Source of the DNA: Dyadobacter chenwenxiniae
GTDB taxonomy: Bacteria > Bacteroidota > Bacteroidia > Cytophagales > Spirosomataceae
Direction: 5' to 3'
NCBI RefSeq assembly: GCF_022869785.1
Contig: NZ_CP094997.1
Coordinates: forward strand, 6,329,001-6,393,000
Length of the DNA stretch: 64,000 nt
The notes below the pieces were generated by a model. The model was not told where the DNA came from and did not search any database. It was given only the letters and a program-made list of their open reading frames with translations. The position numbers and the translations under genes were made by a program. Below, piece after piece: positions 18,685-26,436 of the stretch (the first letter of the stretch is position 1; each line of letters opens with the position of its first letter).

Positions 18685-19578
18685 TTAATGCCTGATCAGC
18701 ATCACGCGCGCCGAATCCATGGGGTAACGCAATGTAAATGTGTTGCCCGGGATCATTTCAGGCGCAAGATCCAGCGGCAATGTGAGTTGGCGCACTTTAT
18801 TTTCGACCAAAGCGCTTACCAGAAGCTGATCGGCATGGCTGACGCAGCTGAGCACTTCACCAAAAATCACGAAATCTCCTGTCTGCGATTGTTCATGCGC
18901 ATAAACTTCCGCGGGCGTGCCCTGGCGGGCAATTTTACCGTTTTCAATGATTGCAACCTGGTCGGCCAGCCGGAATATTTCGCCAATGTCATGCGTGACG
19001 ATGATCATGGTGAGCTGATGTTGCCGATGGAATTTTAACAGCATATCCTGCAAATGATAGCGCATGTCGTAATCCAGCGCCGCAAACGGCTCATCGAGCA
19101 ACATTAGGGCGGGTTTTCTGACCAGCGCGCGGGCTAATGCAACACGCTGCTGCTGGCCGCCGGAAAGCTGGTTAGGTTTGCGGTCTGCGAGGTTGGAGAG
19201 ATCCGTGGCTCTGAGTAATGCATCAACAATGCTTTTGTCGCTTCCCTTTTTTAGTCCGAAAAATAAATTTTCCTCAACTGTCAAATGTGGAAACAATGCA
19301 TAATCCTGGAAAACAAAACCAACGTTCCTCAGCTGTGGAGAAATGGCTTTTTGCTCAGCACTGTCAAACCAGACTTCGCTGCCGAATGCTATTCTGCCGT
19401 TTTCAGGGGTTAATAACCCGGCAATTTGTCTTAATAATGTGGTTTTTCCTGCTCCTGACGGTCCTGTAATGGCTAATATCTGTCCTTTCGGCAATGATAA
19501 TGTAATTTCCATCGGCATTTTGCCATGGACGGTTTGCAAAGTGTGCTGGATATGGACGTTAAGAAGGCTGTCGGACAC
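18685..19578 (-). CDS. modC: Molybdate ABC transporter ATP-binding protein
   Basis: A 297-residue ABC ATPase energising molybdate import. Seen: Walker A GPSGAGKTTLL, Q-loop FVFQDYALFPH, signature LSGGQQQR, Walker B ALMLLDEPFAALD and the H-loop VTHD. The C-terminal 70 residues look like a single TOBE-type molybdate-binding domain. The frame is open further upstream (to 19668), but that part overlaps modB and is not ModC-like. The GTG at 19576-19578, overlapping the modB stop by 20 nt, gives a normal N-terminus, so I chose it. This overlap suggests translational coupling. Confidence 0.87.
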   Translation of the reverse strand: MSDSLLNVHIQHTLQTVHGKMPMEITLSLPKGQILAITGPSGAGKTTLLRQIAGLLTPENGRIAFGSEVWFDSAEQKAISPQLRNVGFVFQDYALFPHLTVEENLFFGLKKGSDKSIVDALLRATDLSNLADRKPNQLSGGQQQRVALARALVRKPALMLLDEPFAALDYDMRYHLQDMLLKFHRQHQLTMIIVTHDIGEIFRLADQVAIIENGKIARQGTPAEVYAHEQSQTGDFVIFGEVLSCVSHADQLLVSALVENKVRQLTLPLDLAPEMIPGNTFTLRYPMDSARVMLIRH

Positions 19579-20233
19579 GGAGCAGGCGATTGTTAACAGA
19601 ATAGACCAACAGCAAAATAACGAATGTAATTGCAAAAAGCACCATTGCATAATCGTTCGCAGCGCCATAGTTCAGCGCTTCCACCTCATTATAAATGGCC
19701 ACGGAAGCGACTTTTGTAACACCTGGAATGTTGCCGCCTATCATAAGCACGACGCCAAACTCTCCGACTGTATGTGCAAATGTGATTACAAATGCTGTGA
19801 GAATGGCAGGTTTGCAGTTAGGCAAAAGCACTTTAAAGAATGTTTCCCACTCATTTTTTCCCAATGTGTAAGACGCTTCGCGCAATGACGCAGGAAGCGA
19901 TTGTAACCCGGCGCGTATGGGATAAACCATAAATGGCAGGCTATAAAGTACAGAGGCAATGACCAGTCCCGAAAAGCTGAAAACCAGCCGTAACCCAAAC
20001 AAGCTTTCAATCCAAGCGCCGAACCAATAGGAGGGACTGAATGCTAAAAGCAGGTAAAATCCAATCACCGATGGCGGCAGCACAAGCGGCATGCCAATCA
20101 GCGATTCAATGATCCCTCGTCCCTTAAATTTTCCGAACGCCAGCCAGTAGGCCAATGGCAATGCAAGCACCAGCAGGATAACCGAAGTGATCGTTGCCAG
20201 TTTGAATGTAAGCCAGAGGGGTTCGGGGTTCAA
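19559..20233 (-). CDS. modB: Molybdate ABC transporter permease
   Basis: A 224-residue inner-membrane protein with about five to six membrane helices and the ABC permease EAA-type loop (LREASYTLGKNEWETFFKVLLP near 135-156, shown in two parts: LREASYTLGKNEWE and TFFKVLLP). It forms the channel with ModC and receives molybdate from ModA. Its start lies 94 bp after the modA stop, in a spacer with 8-bp tandem repeats, and its stop overlaps the modC start. Confidence 0.9.
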   Translation of the reverse strand: MNPEPLWLTFKLATITSVILLVLALPLAYWLAFGKFKGRGIIESLIGMPLVLPPSVIGFYLLLAFSPSYWFGAWIESLFGLRLVFSFSGLVIASVLYSLPFMVYPIRAGLQSLPASLREASYTLGKNEWETFFKVLLPNCKPAILTAFVITFAHTVGEFGVVLMIGGNIPGVTKVASVAIYNEVEALNYGAANDYAMVLFAITFVILLLVYSVNNRLLRVRQPS

Positions 20234-20250
20234 GGTGCAAGGTTAATTTT

Positions 20251-20317
20251 GAATGACTGAATGACTGAATGACTGAATGACTGAATGAGCGGGCGCCGTT
20301 GCGCTGAATGAGCGGGC
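20251..20317. repeat. Octanucleotide tandem repeat in the modA-modB spacer
   Basis: GAATGACT is repeated four times plus five bases (20251-20287). CTGAATGAGCGGGC follows in two copies (20281-20294 and 20304-20317). The repeat begins 17 bp before the modB start codon. It lies outside any reading frame, so slippage would change the spacing and not the protein. Confidence 0.85.
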
Positions 20318-20327
20318 TGAATGTTAT

Positions 20328-21080
20328 TTATTTGTAGCCGTATTTTTGGAAGATTTCTTTTGCTTTTTGTGAGTACAAAAATTTATAAAATTGTTCGCTG
20401 GTTTTCTTTTTTGGAGAATCTTCGCTGTGGTTCAGTAGGATAGCGGCTTGTTCTATGGGTTTGTAGTCCGTAGAGTCCAGGATAATGTAGTTTCCCTGAT
20501 CTTTCATTTCTGGTGAAAGGACGATGGATAATGCATTGAAGCCGGCTTCTACGTTGCCGGATGTGATGTATTGAGCGGTTTGGGCGATGCTTTCTCCGAA
20601 AACGAGTTTTTTTTCTATTTCTCCAAAAACATTTTTTGACTTTAAAACCTGAATGGCAGCTTCTCCGTATGGTGCTGTTTCCGGGTTAGGAATGGCAATT
20701 TTTTTGATTTTGCCGTCTGCTAAAACTTCCACATTCAGCTCTGCCTTTGGGATTTTTTTAGACCATAAAACCAATGTGCCCAATGCATAAATTCTGGGTT
20801 TTTCTGCCGAGCCGCCATTTTTGAAAATCTCCTGCGGATATTTTGTATCAGCTGAGACAAAGACATCAAACGGCGCACCTTCGCGGATTTGGGTGGTAAG
20901 CTTGCCCGAGGAACCTACAACAATGTCGATTTTTTTGCCTGTTTCTTTCTCAAATTCTGCCTTAATTTCCTTCATCACATACTGCACGTTGGCTGCGGTG
21001 GCCACAACAATTTCCTCCGAAGGTTTGGAACAACCTGCCAGAAACACCAAAAAAAACAAAAAAAAGCGCTGTATGTTCAT
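20328..21080 (-). CDS. modA: Molybdate-binding lipoprotein of ABC transporter
   Basis: A 250-residue periplasmic binding protein. Signal peptide with lipobox FLAGC (Cys16) shows it is a lipoprotein. Typical ModA features follow: VVATAANVQYVMKEI, VVGSSGKLTTQI (anion-binding Ser/Gly loop), GAPFDVFVSAD, and TSGNVEAGFNALS later. It would capture molybdate or tungstate and deliver it to ModBC. It is first in the modABC operon and is divergent from the aminotransferase gene, with 140 bp between starts. No Mo-binding ModE gene or molybdenum riboswitch was recognised in that gap. Confidence 0.9.
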   Translation of the reverse strand: MNIQRFFLFFLVFLAGCSKPSEEIVVATAANVQYVMKEIKAEFEKETGKKIDIVVGSSGKLTTQIREGAPFDVFVSADTKYPQEIFKNGGSAEKPRIYALGTLVLWSKKIPKAELNVEVLADGKIKKIAIPNPETAPYGEAAIQVLKSKNVFGEIEKKLVFGESIAQTAQYITSGNVEAGFNALSIVLSPEMKDQGNYIILDSTDYKPIEQAAILLNHSEDSPKKKTSEQFYKFLYSQKAKEIFQKYGYK

Positions 21081-21220
21081 GCTGCAATTTAATGGATAAA
21101 GCCCGAATGATCATTGCATCCCATTGCGTTAAAAATCGTAAATTGCGCGCCATTTCGACCGCAGGTTCCGAAATCAGGGTTGGAAAGCCAGCTTCTTAAA
21201 GCGTAATTAATAACAATGTA

Positions 21221-22378
21221 ATGATTATAGATACTGCCCAGCGGACCAAGCAGACTTCCGAATACTACTTTTCGGTGAAGCTTGCGGAGGTTCGCAAACT
21301 GATTGCAGAAGGCCACGATGTGATTAACCTGGGGATAGGGAATCCGGACATGATGCCTTCATCTGAAACATTAACCGCCCTGTCGGAAGCCGCTCAGAAG
21401 CCGCAAGCGCATGGTTATCAGCCTTATGTGGGCACGCCCGCCTATCGGAATGCAATCGCAGATTTCTATCATCACACTTATGACGTTAAGCTCGATCCCT
21501 CGACAGAGATATTGCCATTAATCGGCTCAAAAGAAGGCATAACGCACATTTCCCTGACATTTCTGGATCCGGGCGATGAAGTGCTGGTTCCCGAGCTAGG
21601 TTATCCTGCTTACCGGGCTGTTAGTCAAATGGTTGGGGCGATTGTGAAGGAATATCCGTTGCGTGAGGATTTTGGCTGGCAGCCGGATTGGAACGCGATG
21701 GAAGCACTAGTAACGCCGAAAACCAAGATTATGTGGCTCAATTATCCGCATATGCCTACGGGAGCGCCTGCCACGCGTGAGCTGTTTGAAGAAGCGGTCG
21801 CATTTGCAACGAAGCACAAGATTTTGCTTTGCCACGACAATCCGTATAGTCTCATTTTAAATAAAAAAGCGCCGATCAGTTTGTTGTCCGTTGATGGTGC
21901 GAAGGAAGTGGCGATTGAACTCAATTCCATGAGCAAGTCGCACAATATGGCGGGTTGGCGAATGGGCTGGTTGTCAGCGGCTAAGCCTTACATTAATGCA
22001 GTGCTGACGATAAAAAGCAATGTAGATTCGGGCATGTTCTGGGCAATGCAGGAAGCGGCTGTGGCGGCTTTGCATAATTCGGATGAATGGCATTATGAGC
22101 GGAATGCGGTGTATCAAGGCCGTTTGGAAGCTGCTGAGGCAATTTTGGAAACAATCGGCTGCACCTGGGACCGCAAGCAGGAAGGCATGTTCCTGTGGGG
22201 CAAGTTGCCGGATGCTGTCGAGTCGGCGGAATCGCTGGTGAATAGTCTTTTGGTTGAAAAGCACGTGTTCATCGCGCCCGGCTTCATTTTCGGACCGAAA
22301 GGGCAGCGTTACATTCGTCTGTCGCTTTGCATGCCCAAAGAGCGGATTTGGGAAGCGGTGGAACGGATCAGGCTATAA
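21221..22378 (+). CDS. Class I/II PLP-dependent aminotransferase (aromatic/DapL-like)
   Basis: A 385-residue fold-type I aminotransferase. The PLP lysine is in SMSKSHNMAGWRMGW (about residues 237-251). The usual NYPNNPTG motif is NYPHMPTGA here. tyrA follows after 33 bp on the same strand, so the likely role is transamination of an aromatic 2-oxo acid (phenylpyruvate or hydroxyphenylpyruvate) in phenylalanine/tyrosine synthesis. Its general sequence also resembles LL-diaminopimelate aminotransferases, so the substrate assignment rests mainly on context. Confidence 0.82.
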   Translation: MIIDTAQRTKQTSEYYFSVKLAEVRKLIAEGHDVINLGIGNPDMMPSSETLTALSEAAQKPQAHGYQPYVGTPAYRNAIADFYHHTYDVKLDPSTEILPLIGSKEGITHISLTFLDPGDEVLVPELGYPAYRAVSQMVGAIVKEYPLREDFGWQPDWNAMEALVTPKTKIMWLNYPHMPTGAPATRELFEEAVAFATKHKILLCHDNPYSLILNKKAPISLLSVDGAKEVAIELNSMSKSHNMAGWRMGWLSAAKPYINAVLTIKSNVDSGMFWAMQEAAVAALHNSDEWHYERNAVYQGRLEAAEAILETIGCTWDRKQEGMFLWGKLPDAVESAESLVNSLLVEKHVFIAPGFIFGPKGQRYIRLSLCMPKERIWEAVERIRL

Positions 22379-22411
22379 GCCATTTGTTTTTTTATATAGA
22401 TAACAATTACA

Positions 22412-23269
22412 ATGATTCTCAGTATAATAGGAGTGGGCTTGTTGGGCGGATCTTTCGCTTTGAGCCTGCGTGAAAAATATCCGAATGTAAAATTCGTCGG
22501 CGTTGATAATTCTTTGGTAAATCAAAAAATTGCATTGGCCAAAGGTATTGTCGATGAGATCGTTACCCTTGACGAGGCGCTGCGAATTTCTGAATTGAAT
22601 GTGCTGGCAACGCCTGTTGACGCGATCAACAAACTCTTGCCGTATATGCTCGAGCATTTGCCGGAAGGCCGCACAATTATGGACCTTGGCTCCACAAAAG
22701 AGGCGATTTGCCAGATTGCGGACGCGCATGCAAAACGTGCGCAATTTGTTGCTGTGCATCCTATGGCAGGAACAGAAAATTCCGGCCCGGGTGCTGCATT
22801 TAAGGAGTTGCTGACAGATAAATACGTAATAATTTGTGATAAGCATAAAAGCAATCCCGAGTCACTTGGCCTGGTTGAAACTTTCCTGCGCGATGTAGGC
22901 ATGAAAATCTACTATATGCAGCCGGGTGAACATGATTTGCACCTGGCTTACGTGTCACATTTAAGCCATATCAGCTCTTTTGCGCTCGGATTGACGGTTT
23001 TGGATAAGGAGCAGGATGAAAAAGCGATTTTTGCAATGGCCAGCACCGGGTTTTCTTCAACGGTCAGGCTCGCTAAAAGTTCGCCGCAAATGTGGGCGCC
23101 TATTTTCGATCAGAACAAAACCAACGTATCAAAAGCATTGGGAGACTACATTGAGCTGCTGAAAAAGTTCAAGGATGCCATCGATCAGCAGGACCTGGAA
23201 ACGAGTCTGAACTTTATGAATAAGGCCAATGATATCCGACGTGTTTTGGCCGGAATTGAAAAAAAATAA
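22412..23269 (+). CDS. tyrA: Prephenate dehydrogenase
   Basis: A 285-residue NAD(P)-dependent enzyme converting prephenate to 4-hydroxyphenylpyruvate in tyrosine synthesis. Seen: an N-terminal Rossmann motif IIGVGLLGGSFAL (4-16), LGSTK at about 90, HPMAGTENSG at about 117-126 with the catalytic His, and LSHISSFAL near 184. There is no fused chorismate mutase or ACT domain: the length fits the short monofunctional class. It is in operon with the aminotransferase and ends at a hairpin. Confidence 0.92.
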   Translation: MILSIIGVGLLGGSFALSLREKYPNVKFVGVDNSLVNQKIALAKGIVDEIVTLDEALRISELNVLATPVDAINKLLPYMLEHLPEGRTIMDLGSTKEAICQIADAHAKRAQFVAVHPMAGTENSGPGAAFKELLTDKYVIICDKHKSNPESLGLVETFLRDVGMKIYYMQPGEHDLHLAYVSHLSHISSFALGLTVLDKEQDEKAIFAMASTGFSSTVRLAKSSPQMWAPIFDQNKTNVSKALGDYIELLKKFKDAIDQQDLETSLNFMNKANDIRRVLAGIEKK

Positions 23270-23293
23270 AAAATATGCGACTTTTAAATTGTT

Positions 23294-23322
23294 GAAAAAC
23301 AGCTTGTTATGAGCTGTTTTTC
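23294..23322 (+). terminator. Terminator after tyrA
   Basis: GAAAAACAGCT (23294-23304) and AGCTGTTTTTC (23312-23322) with a 7-nt loop, 24 bp after the tyrA stop. Confidence 0.75.
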
Positions 23323-23437
23323 GCATTTTAGGAACCATTAACACAAGCCGGGCTGTTAATAATGCACCTTCAACAGGGTTTAATTTACCTCCTCTCTCAA
23401 TCGATAATAATTAGATTTCTCAATAAAACGATTAGAA

Positions 23438-24205
23438 ATGACAAAAGCTCAGGCAGTATTAGTAGCAGTAATGATTGCGCTTAGCGTTTCCTTCGGGTTC
23501 CAAAAATTTGATTCCTTATCCGATTCTACAACATCCAATTCAATAAAAATCAAGGTAGATTCCGCTGCCAGGCCGCATTGGGCAAGTCTGTATGACTCGC
23601 TTGATCTAAAAAAGCAGGGACTCTCAGAAGCAGCATTTTACTATGCTTGGTATGGCTTCCAGAAAATGAATCTGGCTAACCCTATTCTTGCCATTGCAGA
23701 TTTTAGCCAGTCATCTCGCAATAAGAGGCTTTATGTGATTGACTTAATCAAAAGAAAGGTGTTGCTTAATACATACGTTGCACACGGCAGGAATTCCGGT
23801 GACGAGTTTGCAAAGCGTTTTTCAAATGATAATTCATCATTTCAATCCAGCTTGGGGTTTTATAAGACATTGGGGACTTACAATGGCAAGCACGGTCTTT
23901 CGCTTAGGCTGGAAGGGTTGGAAAAAGGAATTAACGACCGCGCTTTGGAAAGGGCGATCGTTATGCATGGAGCAGATTATGTGAGTGAGTCGTTTATCAA
24001 AAATACGGGTCGGCTAGGTCGGAGCCTGGGATGTCCCGCGGTATCTGTTTTGGACTCAAAAAAATTGATCAGTATGCTTTGTAATGGCGCTGGATTGTTT
24101 ATCTATTCCGCTGATCAAAAGTACGTTAAGGCGTCACCGCTTTTATCAGGTTTACAGCTGGATCAAACCTTGGGCGATCCTTTTCTGTATACGTCTTCAA
24201 AGTAA
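23438..24205 (+). CDS. Murein L,D-transpeptidase catalytic domain protein (YkuD_2 type)
   Basis: A 255-residue exported protein: signal segment (8-22), then an L,D-transpeptidase-like domain with IVMHGADYVS (His) and GRLGRSLGCPAVSV (catalytic Cys in SLGCPAV) at about 165-200. These match the YkuD_2 family. Such enzymes remodel peptidoglycan crosslinks or act on muropeptides. It is convergent with, and overlaps by 43 bp, a second transpeptidase of a different subfamily. Confidence 0.85.
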   Translation: MTKAQAVLVAVMIALSVSFGFQKFDSLSDSTTSNSIKIKVDSAARPHWASLYDSLDLKKQGLSEAAFYYAWYGFQKMNLANPILAIADFSQSSRNKRLYVIDLIKRKVLLNTYVAHGRNSGDEFAKRFSNDNSSFQSSLGFYKTLGTYNGKHGLSLRLEGLEKGINDRALERAIVMHGADYVSESFIKNTGRLGRSLGCPAVSVLDSKKLISMLCNGAGLFIYSADQKYVKASPLLSGLQLDQTLGDPFLYTSSK

Positions 24206-25359
24206 AGCAAATCCCCTTTTTCATTACAATCGGCACCCAGGTAAAGCAGGAATACCGGGATTCTTGCTTTTAACTTATGCCATTTTGGTGGTGTGGAAAC
24301 GGTGTCCGGCTCGGTCATGAAATCATTGTCAAGCAGCTTGGTGCCAGCCATATAGTTGGCCAGATCCGTGGGTTGCTGCACACGCACGCAACCATGGCTC
24401 CTCCATCTCGAATTGCTTTTGAACAAATATCTTGCATTTGTATCATGCAGATAAATCGCCAGAGGATTTTTAATCTCCACTTTCAGCAACCCAAGCGAGT
24501 TATCTTCGCCCGTTTCCTGACGGAAGCGATAAGGGAATTTTTCCGCTGTAAGTTCTTCCCAATCAATCTCTTCCGGGTTTACTGCCTGGCCTTTGTTATC
24601 GATTATTTCAATTCTATTTCTTGACAAATATTCCGGATCGCTTGCCGCTTTCGGAAACATTTCCTTGATAGCAATGCTTTTAGGCACATTCCAGTAAGGA
24701 TGGGTCACAATGCTCGTTGCATAAGTGTCCATTGTCGGGGTTTGCGTGTCGCTTTTGCCAACCACCGTACGCATACGGAGCACATTTTGTCCGGCCGAAT
24801 CCATTGCGGTGAGATATGCGCCGCGAATATTTACCATTACAAATCGTGGGGCACCCTTGGATTGTCGCTTAATCCAGCGGTAAGCATTCAAAGATTCCGC
24901 AACAAGCGATGCGCTATCCGCTTTATTTTCTTTTAACAAGCGTGCGTAATGCACTTTCAGATTGCGATATACAGGAAAAGCAGGTTCCAGCTTTTCCATC
25001 ACCTTCTCCACTGATTCGCCCTTAACAAGGGCTTCGGCTGCTTCGCGCAGGATCAGTGTATCTGCTTTGATTTTCTTTTCGGTGTAGCGCAATGCCGGTT
25101 TGTGACCAAATCCTGCTTCCTCCAGTAATGCAAAAACCGGGGCTTTTTCACCAGCAACGGCGAACTTTTCGACATTTATGCCGGCACTTTTACTGAACTC
25201 CAGCAATTTAGCATAATGTCGCTCGGAGCTCAAATGACTCTCTAACTCCTCCCGGGACATTTCGGTGGGATTCTTCTTACAGGATTGAAGAATGGCAAGC
25301 GTAAATAAAATAACGAGAGGAATGTATCGGGTGCGGCCCAAGCCTGAAAGCATTTGCAT
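24163..25359 (-). CDS. L,D-transpeptidase, YcbB-like lipoprotein
   Basis: A protein of about 398 residues with a lipoprotein signal (TLAILQSC) and a C-terminal YkuD catalytic domain: YLHDTNARYLF, then the active-site motif SRWRSHGCVRVQQP (catalytic Cys in SHGCVRV). An N-terminal helical region of about 150 residues precedes it, as in YcbB-type enzymes. It would make 3-3 peptidoglycan crosslinks or attach proteins in the periplasm. The frame opens at 25392, but the ATG at 25359 (or 25353) places the signal peptide at the N-terminus. It is probably monocistronic. Confidence 0.85.
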   Translation of the reverse strand: MQMLSGLGRTRYIPLVILFTLAILQSCKKNPTEMSREELESHLSSERHYAKLLEFSKSAGINVEKFAVAGEKAPVFALLEEAGFGHKPALRYTEKKIKADTLILREAAEALVKGESVEKVMEKLEPAFPVYRNLKVHYARLLKENKADSASLVAESLNAYRWIKRQSKGAPRFVMVNIRGAYLTAMDSAGQNVLRMRTVVGKSDTQTPTMDTYATSIVTHPYWNVPKSIAIKEMFPKAASDPEYLSRNRIEIIDNKGQAVNPEEIDWEELTAEKFPYRFRQETGEDNSLGLLKVEIKNPLAIYLHDTNARYLFKSNSRWRSHGCVRVQQPTDLANYMAGTKLLDNDFMTEPDTVSTPPKWHKLKARIPVFLLYLGADCNEKGDLLYFEDVYRKGSPKV

Positions 25360-25610
25360 TGTGTTGTATTTTGTTTGAAGTAGTATATACAATTGCCATG
25401 CTAAGAATTCCCCATGCTGAGAACTATAAAAAGTCCAACGATTTGAAGATTTTAGTGATGTTTTTCTAAGATGAGTTGTATTAAAGATTTAACGCCTGGG
25501 GAAATTTAGAAACAACAGGCGGTGACTTAATGGGCGAGAGGGAGCTGCCTGAATTGGCTAGCATGTTCAGATAACAACATTAAAAAAGCCAGACATAAGC
25601 CTGGCTTCAG

Positions 25611-25714
25611 TGACCGCGACGGGAATCGAGTCGAACGCGACCCCGGCCCATATCTAGAGTTTAGGCCGGGGTCGCGCTCGACAACTCCCATTCTATCCGT
25701 TGAACTACGCAGTT
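25611..25714 (-). pseudogene. tRNA-Arg-like copy 1 with paired insertions
   Basis: A 104-nt copy of the tRNA body. The acceptor begins AACTGCG where the intact gene has GACTGCG. GTCGAGCGCGACCCCGG replaces one base in the anticodon loop and CCGGGGTCGCGTTCGAC replaces one base in the T-loop. The arms pair as a long stem with one G-U. It is not expected to be charged as a normal tRNA. It is followed by its own terminator at 25582-25607. Confidence 0.8.
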
Positions 25715-25752
25715 ATAACACACAAAAAAGCCAGACATAAGCCTGGCTTCAG

Positions 25753-25856
25753 TGACCGCAACGGGAATCGAGTCGAACGCGACCCCGGCCCATATCTAGA
25801 GTTTAGGCCGGGGTCGCGCTCGACAACTCCCATTCTATCCTTTGAACTACGCAGTT
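25753..25856 (-). pseudogene. tRNA-Arg-like copy 2 with paired insertions
   Basis: The same 104-nt design as copy 1. Differences: the 3' acceptor strand reads TTGCGGTCA where copy 1 has TCGCGGTCA, and one D-arm base differs (CAAAGG for CAACGG on the minus strand). Terminator at about 25723-25749. Confidence 0.8.
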
Positions 25857-25894
25857 ATAACACACAAAAAAGCCAGACATAAGCCTGGCTTCAG

Positions 25895-25998
25895 TGACCG
25901 CGACGGGAATCGAGTCGAACGCGACCCCGGCCCATATCTAGAATTTAGGCCGGGGTCGCGCTCGACAACTCCCATTCTATCCGTTGAACTACGCAGTT
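25895..25998 (-). pseudogene. tRNA-Arg-like copy 3 with paired insertions
   Basis: The same 104-nt design. One substitution lies in the hairpin loop, in the stretch kept from the anticodon arm (TAAATTC where the others have TAAACTC). Both inserted arms are intact. Confidence 0.8.
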
Positions 25999-26037
25999 AT
26001 AACACACAAAAAAGCCAGACATTAAGCCTGGCTTTCG

Positions 26038-26135
26038 TGACCGCGACGGGAATCGAGTCGAACGCGACCCATATCTAGAGTTTAGGCCGGGGTCGCGCTC
26101 GACAACTCCTATTCTATCCGTTGAACTACGCAGTT
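26038..26135 (-). pseudogene. tRNA-Arg-like copy 4, one arm shortened
   Basis: A 98-nt copy. The second inserted arm has lost 6 bp (CCCGGC on the plus strand), leaving a 14-bp stem. The anticodon stem base matches the intact tRNA (AGGAGTT) more closely than the other copies (GGGAGTT). Its terminator loop carries one extra base (ATTAAGCC). Confidence 0.8.
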
Positions 26136-26174
26136 ATAACACACAAAAAAGCCAGACATTAAGCCTGGCTTTCG

Positions 26175-26278
26175 TGACCGCGACGGGAATCGAGTCGAAC
26201 GCGACCCCGGCCCATATCTAGAGTTTAGGCCGGGGTCGCGCTCGACAACTCCCATTCTATCCTTTGAACTACGCAATT
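26175..26278 (-). pseudogene. tRNA-Arg-like copy 5 with paired insertions
   Basis: A 104-nt copy nearest the intact tRNA. The acceptor strand begins AATTGCG, a further mismatch that weakens the acceptor stem. Both inserted arms are full length. Confidence 0.8.
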
Positions 26279-26287
26279 ATAACACAC

Positions 26288-26313
26288 AAAAAAGCCAGAC
26301 ATAAGCCTGGCTT
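26288..26313 (-). terminator. Terminator of the intact tRNA-Arg gene
   Basis: On the minus strand AAGCCAG (26313-26307) pairs with CTGGCTT (26298-26292), followed by T6 to 26288. It begins 3 bp after the tRNA 3' end. The same hairpin follows each tRNA-like copy. Confidence 0.85.
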
Positions 26314-26316
26314 CAG

Positions 26317-26388
26317 TGACCGCGACGGGAATCGAACCCATATCTAGAGTTTAGGAAACTCCTATTCTATCCGTTGAACTACGCAGTC
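26317..26388 (-). tRNA. tRNA-Arg (anticodon CCU)
   Basis: A 72-nt gene folding as a canonical cloverleaf. Acceptor GACTGCG/CGCGGTC with discriminator A (one T-G pair); D-stem GTTC/GAAT; anticodon stem GGAGT/ACTCT with loop TTCCTAA, giving anticodon CCU; T-stem ATGGG/CCCGT with loop TTCGATT. CCA is not encoded. It reads AGG codons. It lies directly downstream of hflX on the same strand, beyond the hflX terminator, and at the head of an array of five derived copies. Confidence 0.95.
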
Positions 26389-26407
26389 GAATTGGGGTGC
26401 AAAACTG

Positions 26408-26436
26408 GGAAAAAATCATTTGAATTACAAATGATT
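26408..26436 (-). terminator. Terminator overlapping the hflX stop codon
   Basis: On the minus strand AATCATTTG (26436-26428) pairs with CAAATGATT (26422-26414), followed by a T-run. The stem begins inside the TAA stop of hflX, so termination should be close to the coding end. This separates hflX from the tRNA gene. Confidence 0.75.

Larger units (their letters stand above)
25582..26388 (-). repeat. Tandem array of tRNA-Arg(CCU)-derived units, about 142 bp each
   Basis: Six consecutive units on the minus strand, starting at 25611, 25753, 25895, 26038, 26175 and 26317 (steps of 142, 142, 143, 137 and 142 bp). The last, at 26317-26388, is an intact tRNA-Arg(CCU). The other five are copies interrupted at two points by 17-nt segments that are complementary to each other. 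Every unit is followed by the same hairpin-and-T-run terminator (AAGCCAG ... CTGGCTT then T6). Copies differ by only a few substitutions and, in copy 4, a 6-bp deletion, so the amplification looks recent or homogenised. The spacer GTTATAAC between copies is itself palindromic. Confidence 0.9.

Noticed and set aside
19579..19668. N-terminal extension of the modC frame
   Set aside because: It overlaps modB coding sequence and does not resemble ModC. The GTG start at 19578 gives a normal protein.
25700..26078. Short repeated open frames inside the tRNA-like array
   Set aside because: They are translations of the tandem tRNA copies and their terminators, repeat at the same step, and have no coding features. 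A CRISPR reading was also rejected: the units are long, contain a tRNA fold and have no unique spacers.
25582..26388. Array as an integron attC series
   Set aside because: attC sites need conserved core GTTRRRY boxes at unit ends and no integrase gene is near. The unit ends instead match tRNA and terminator sequence.
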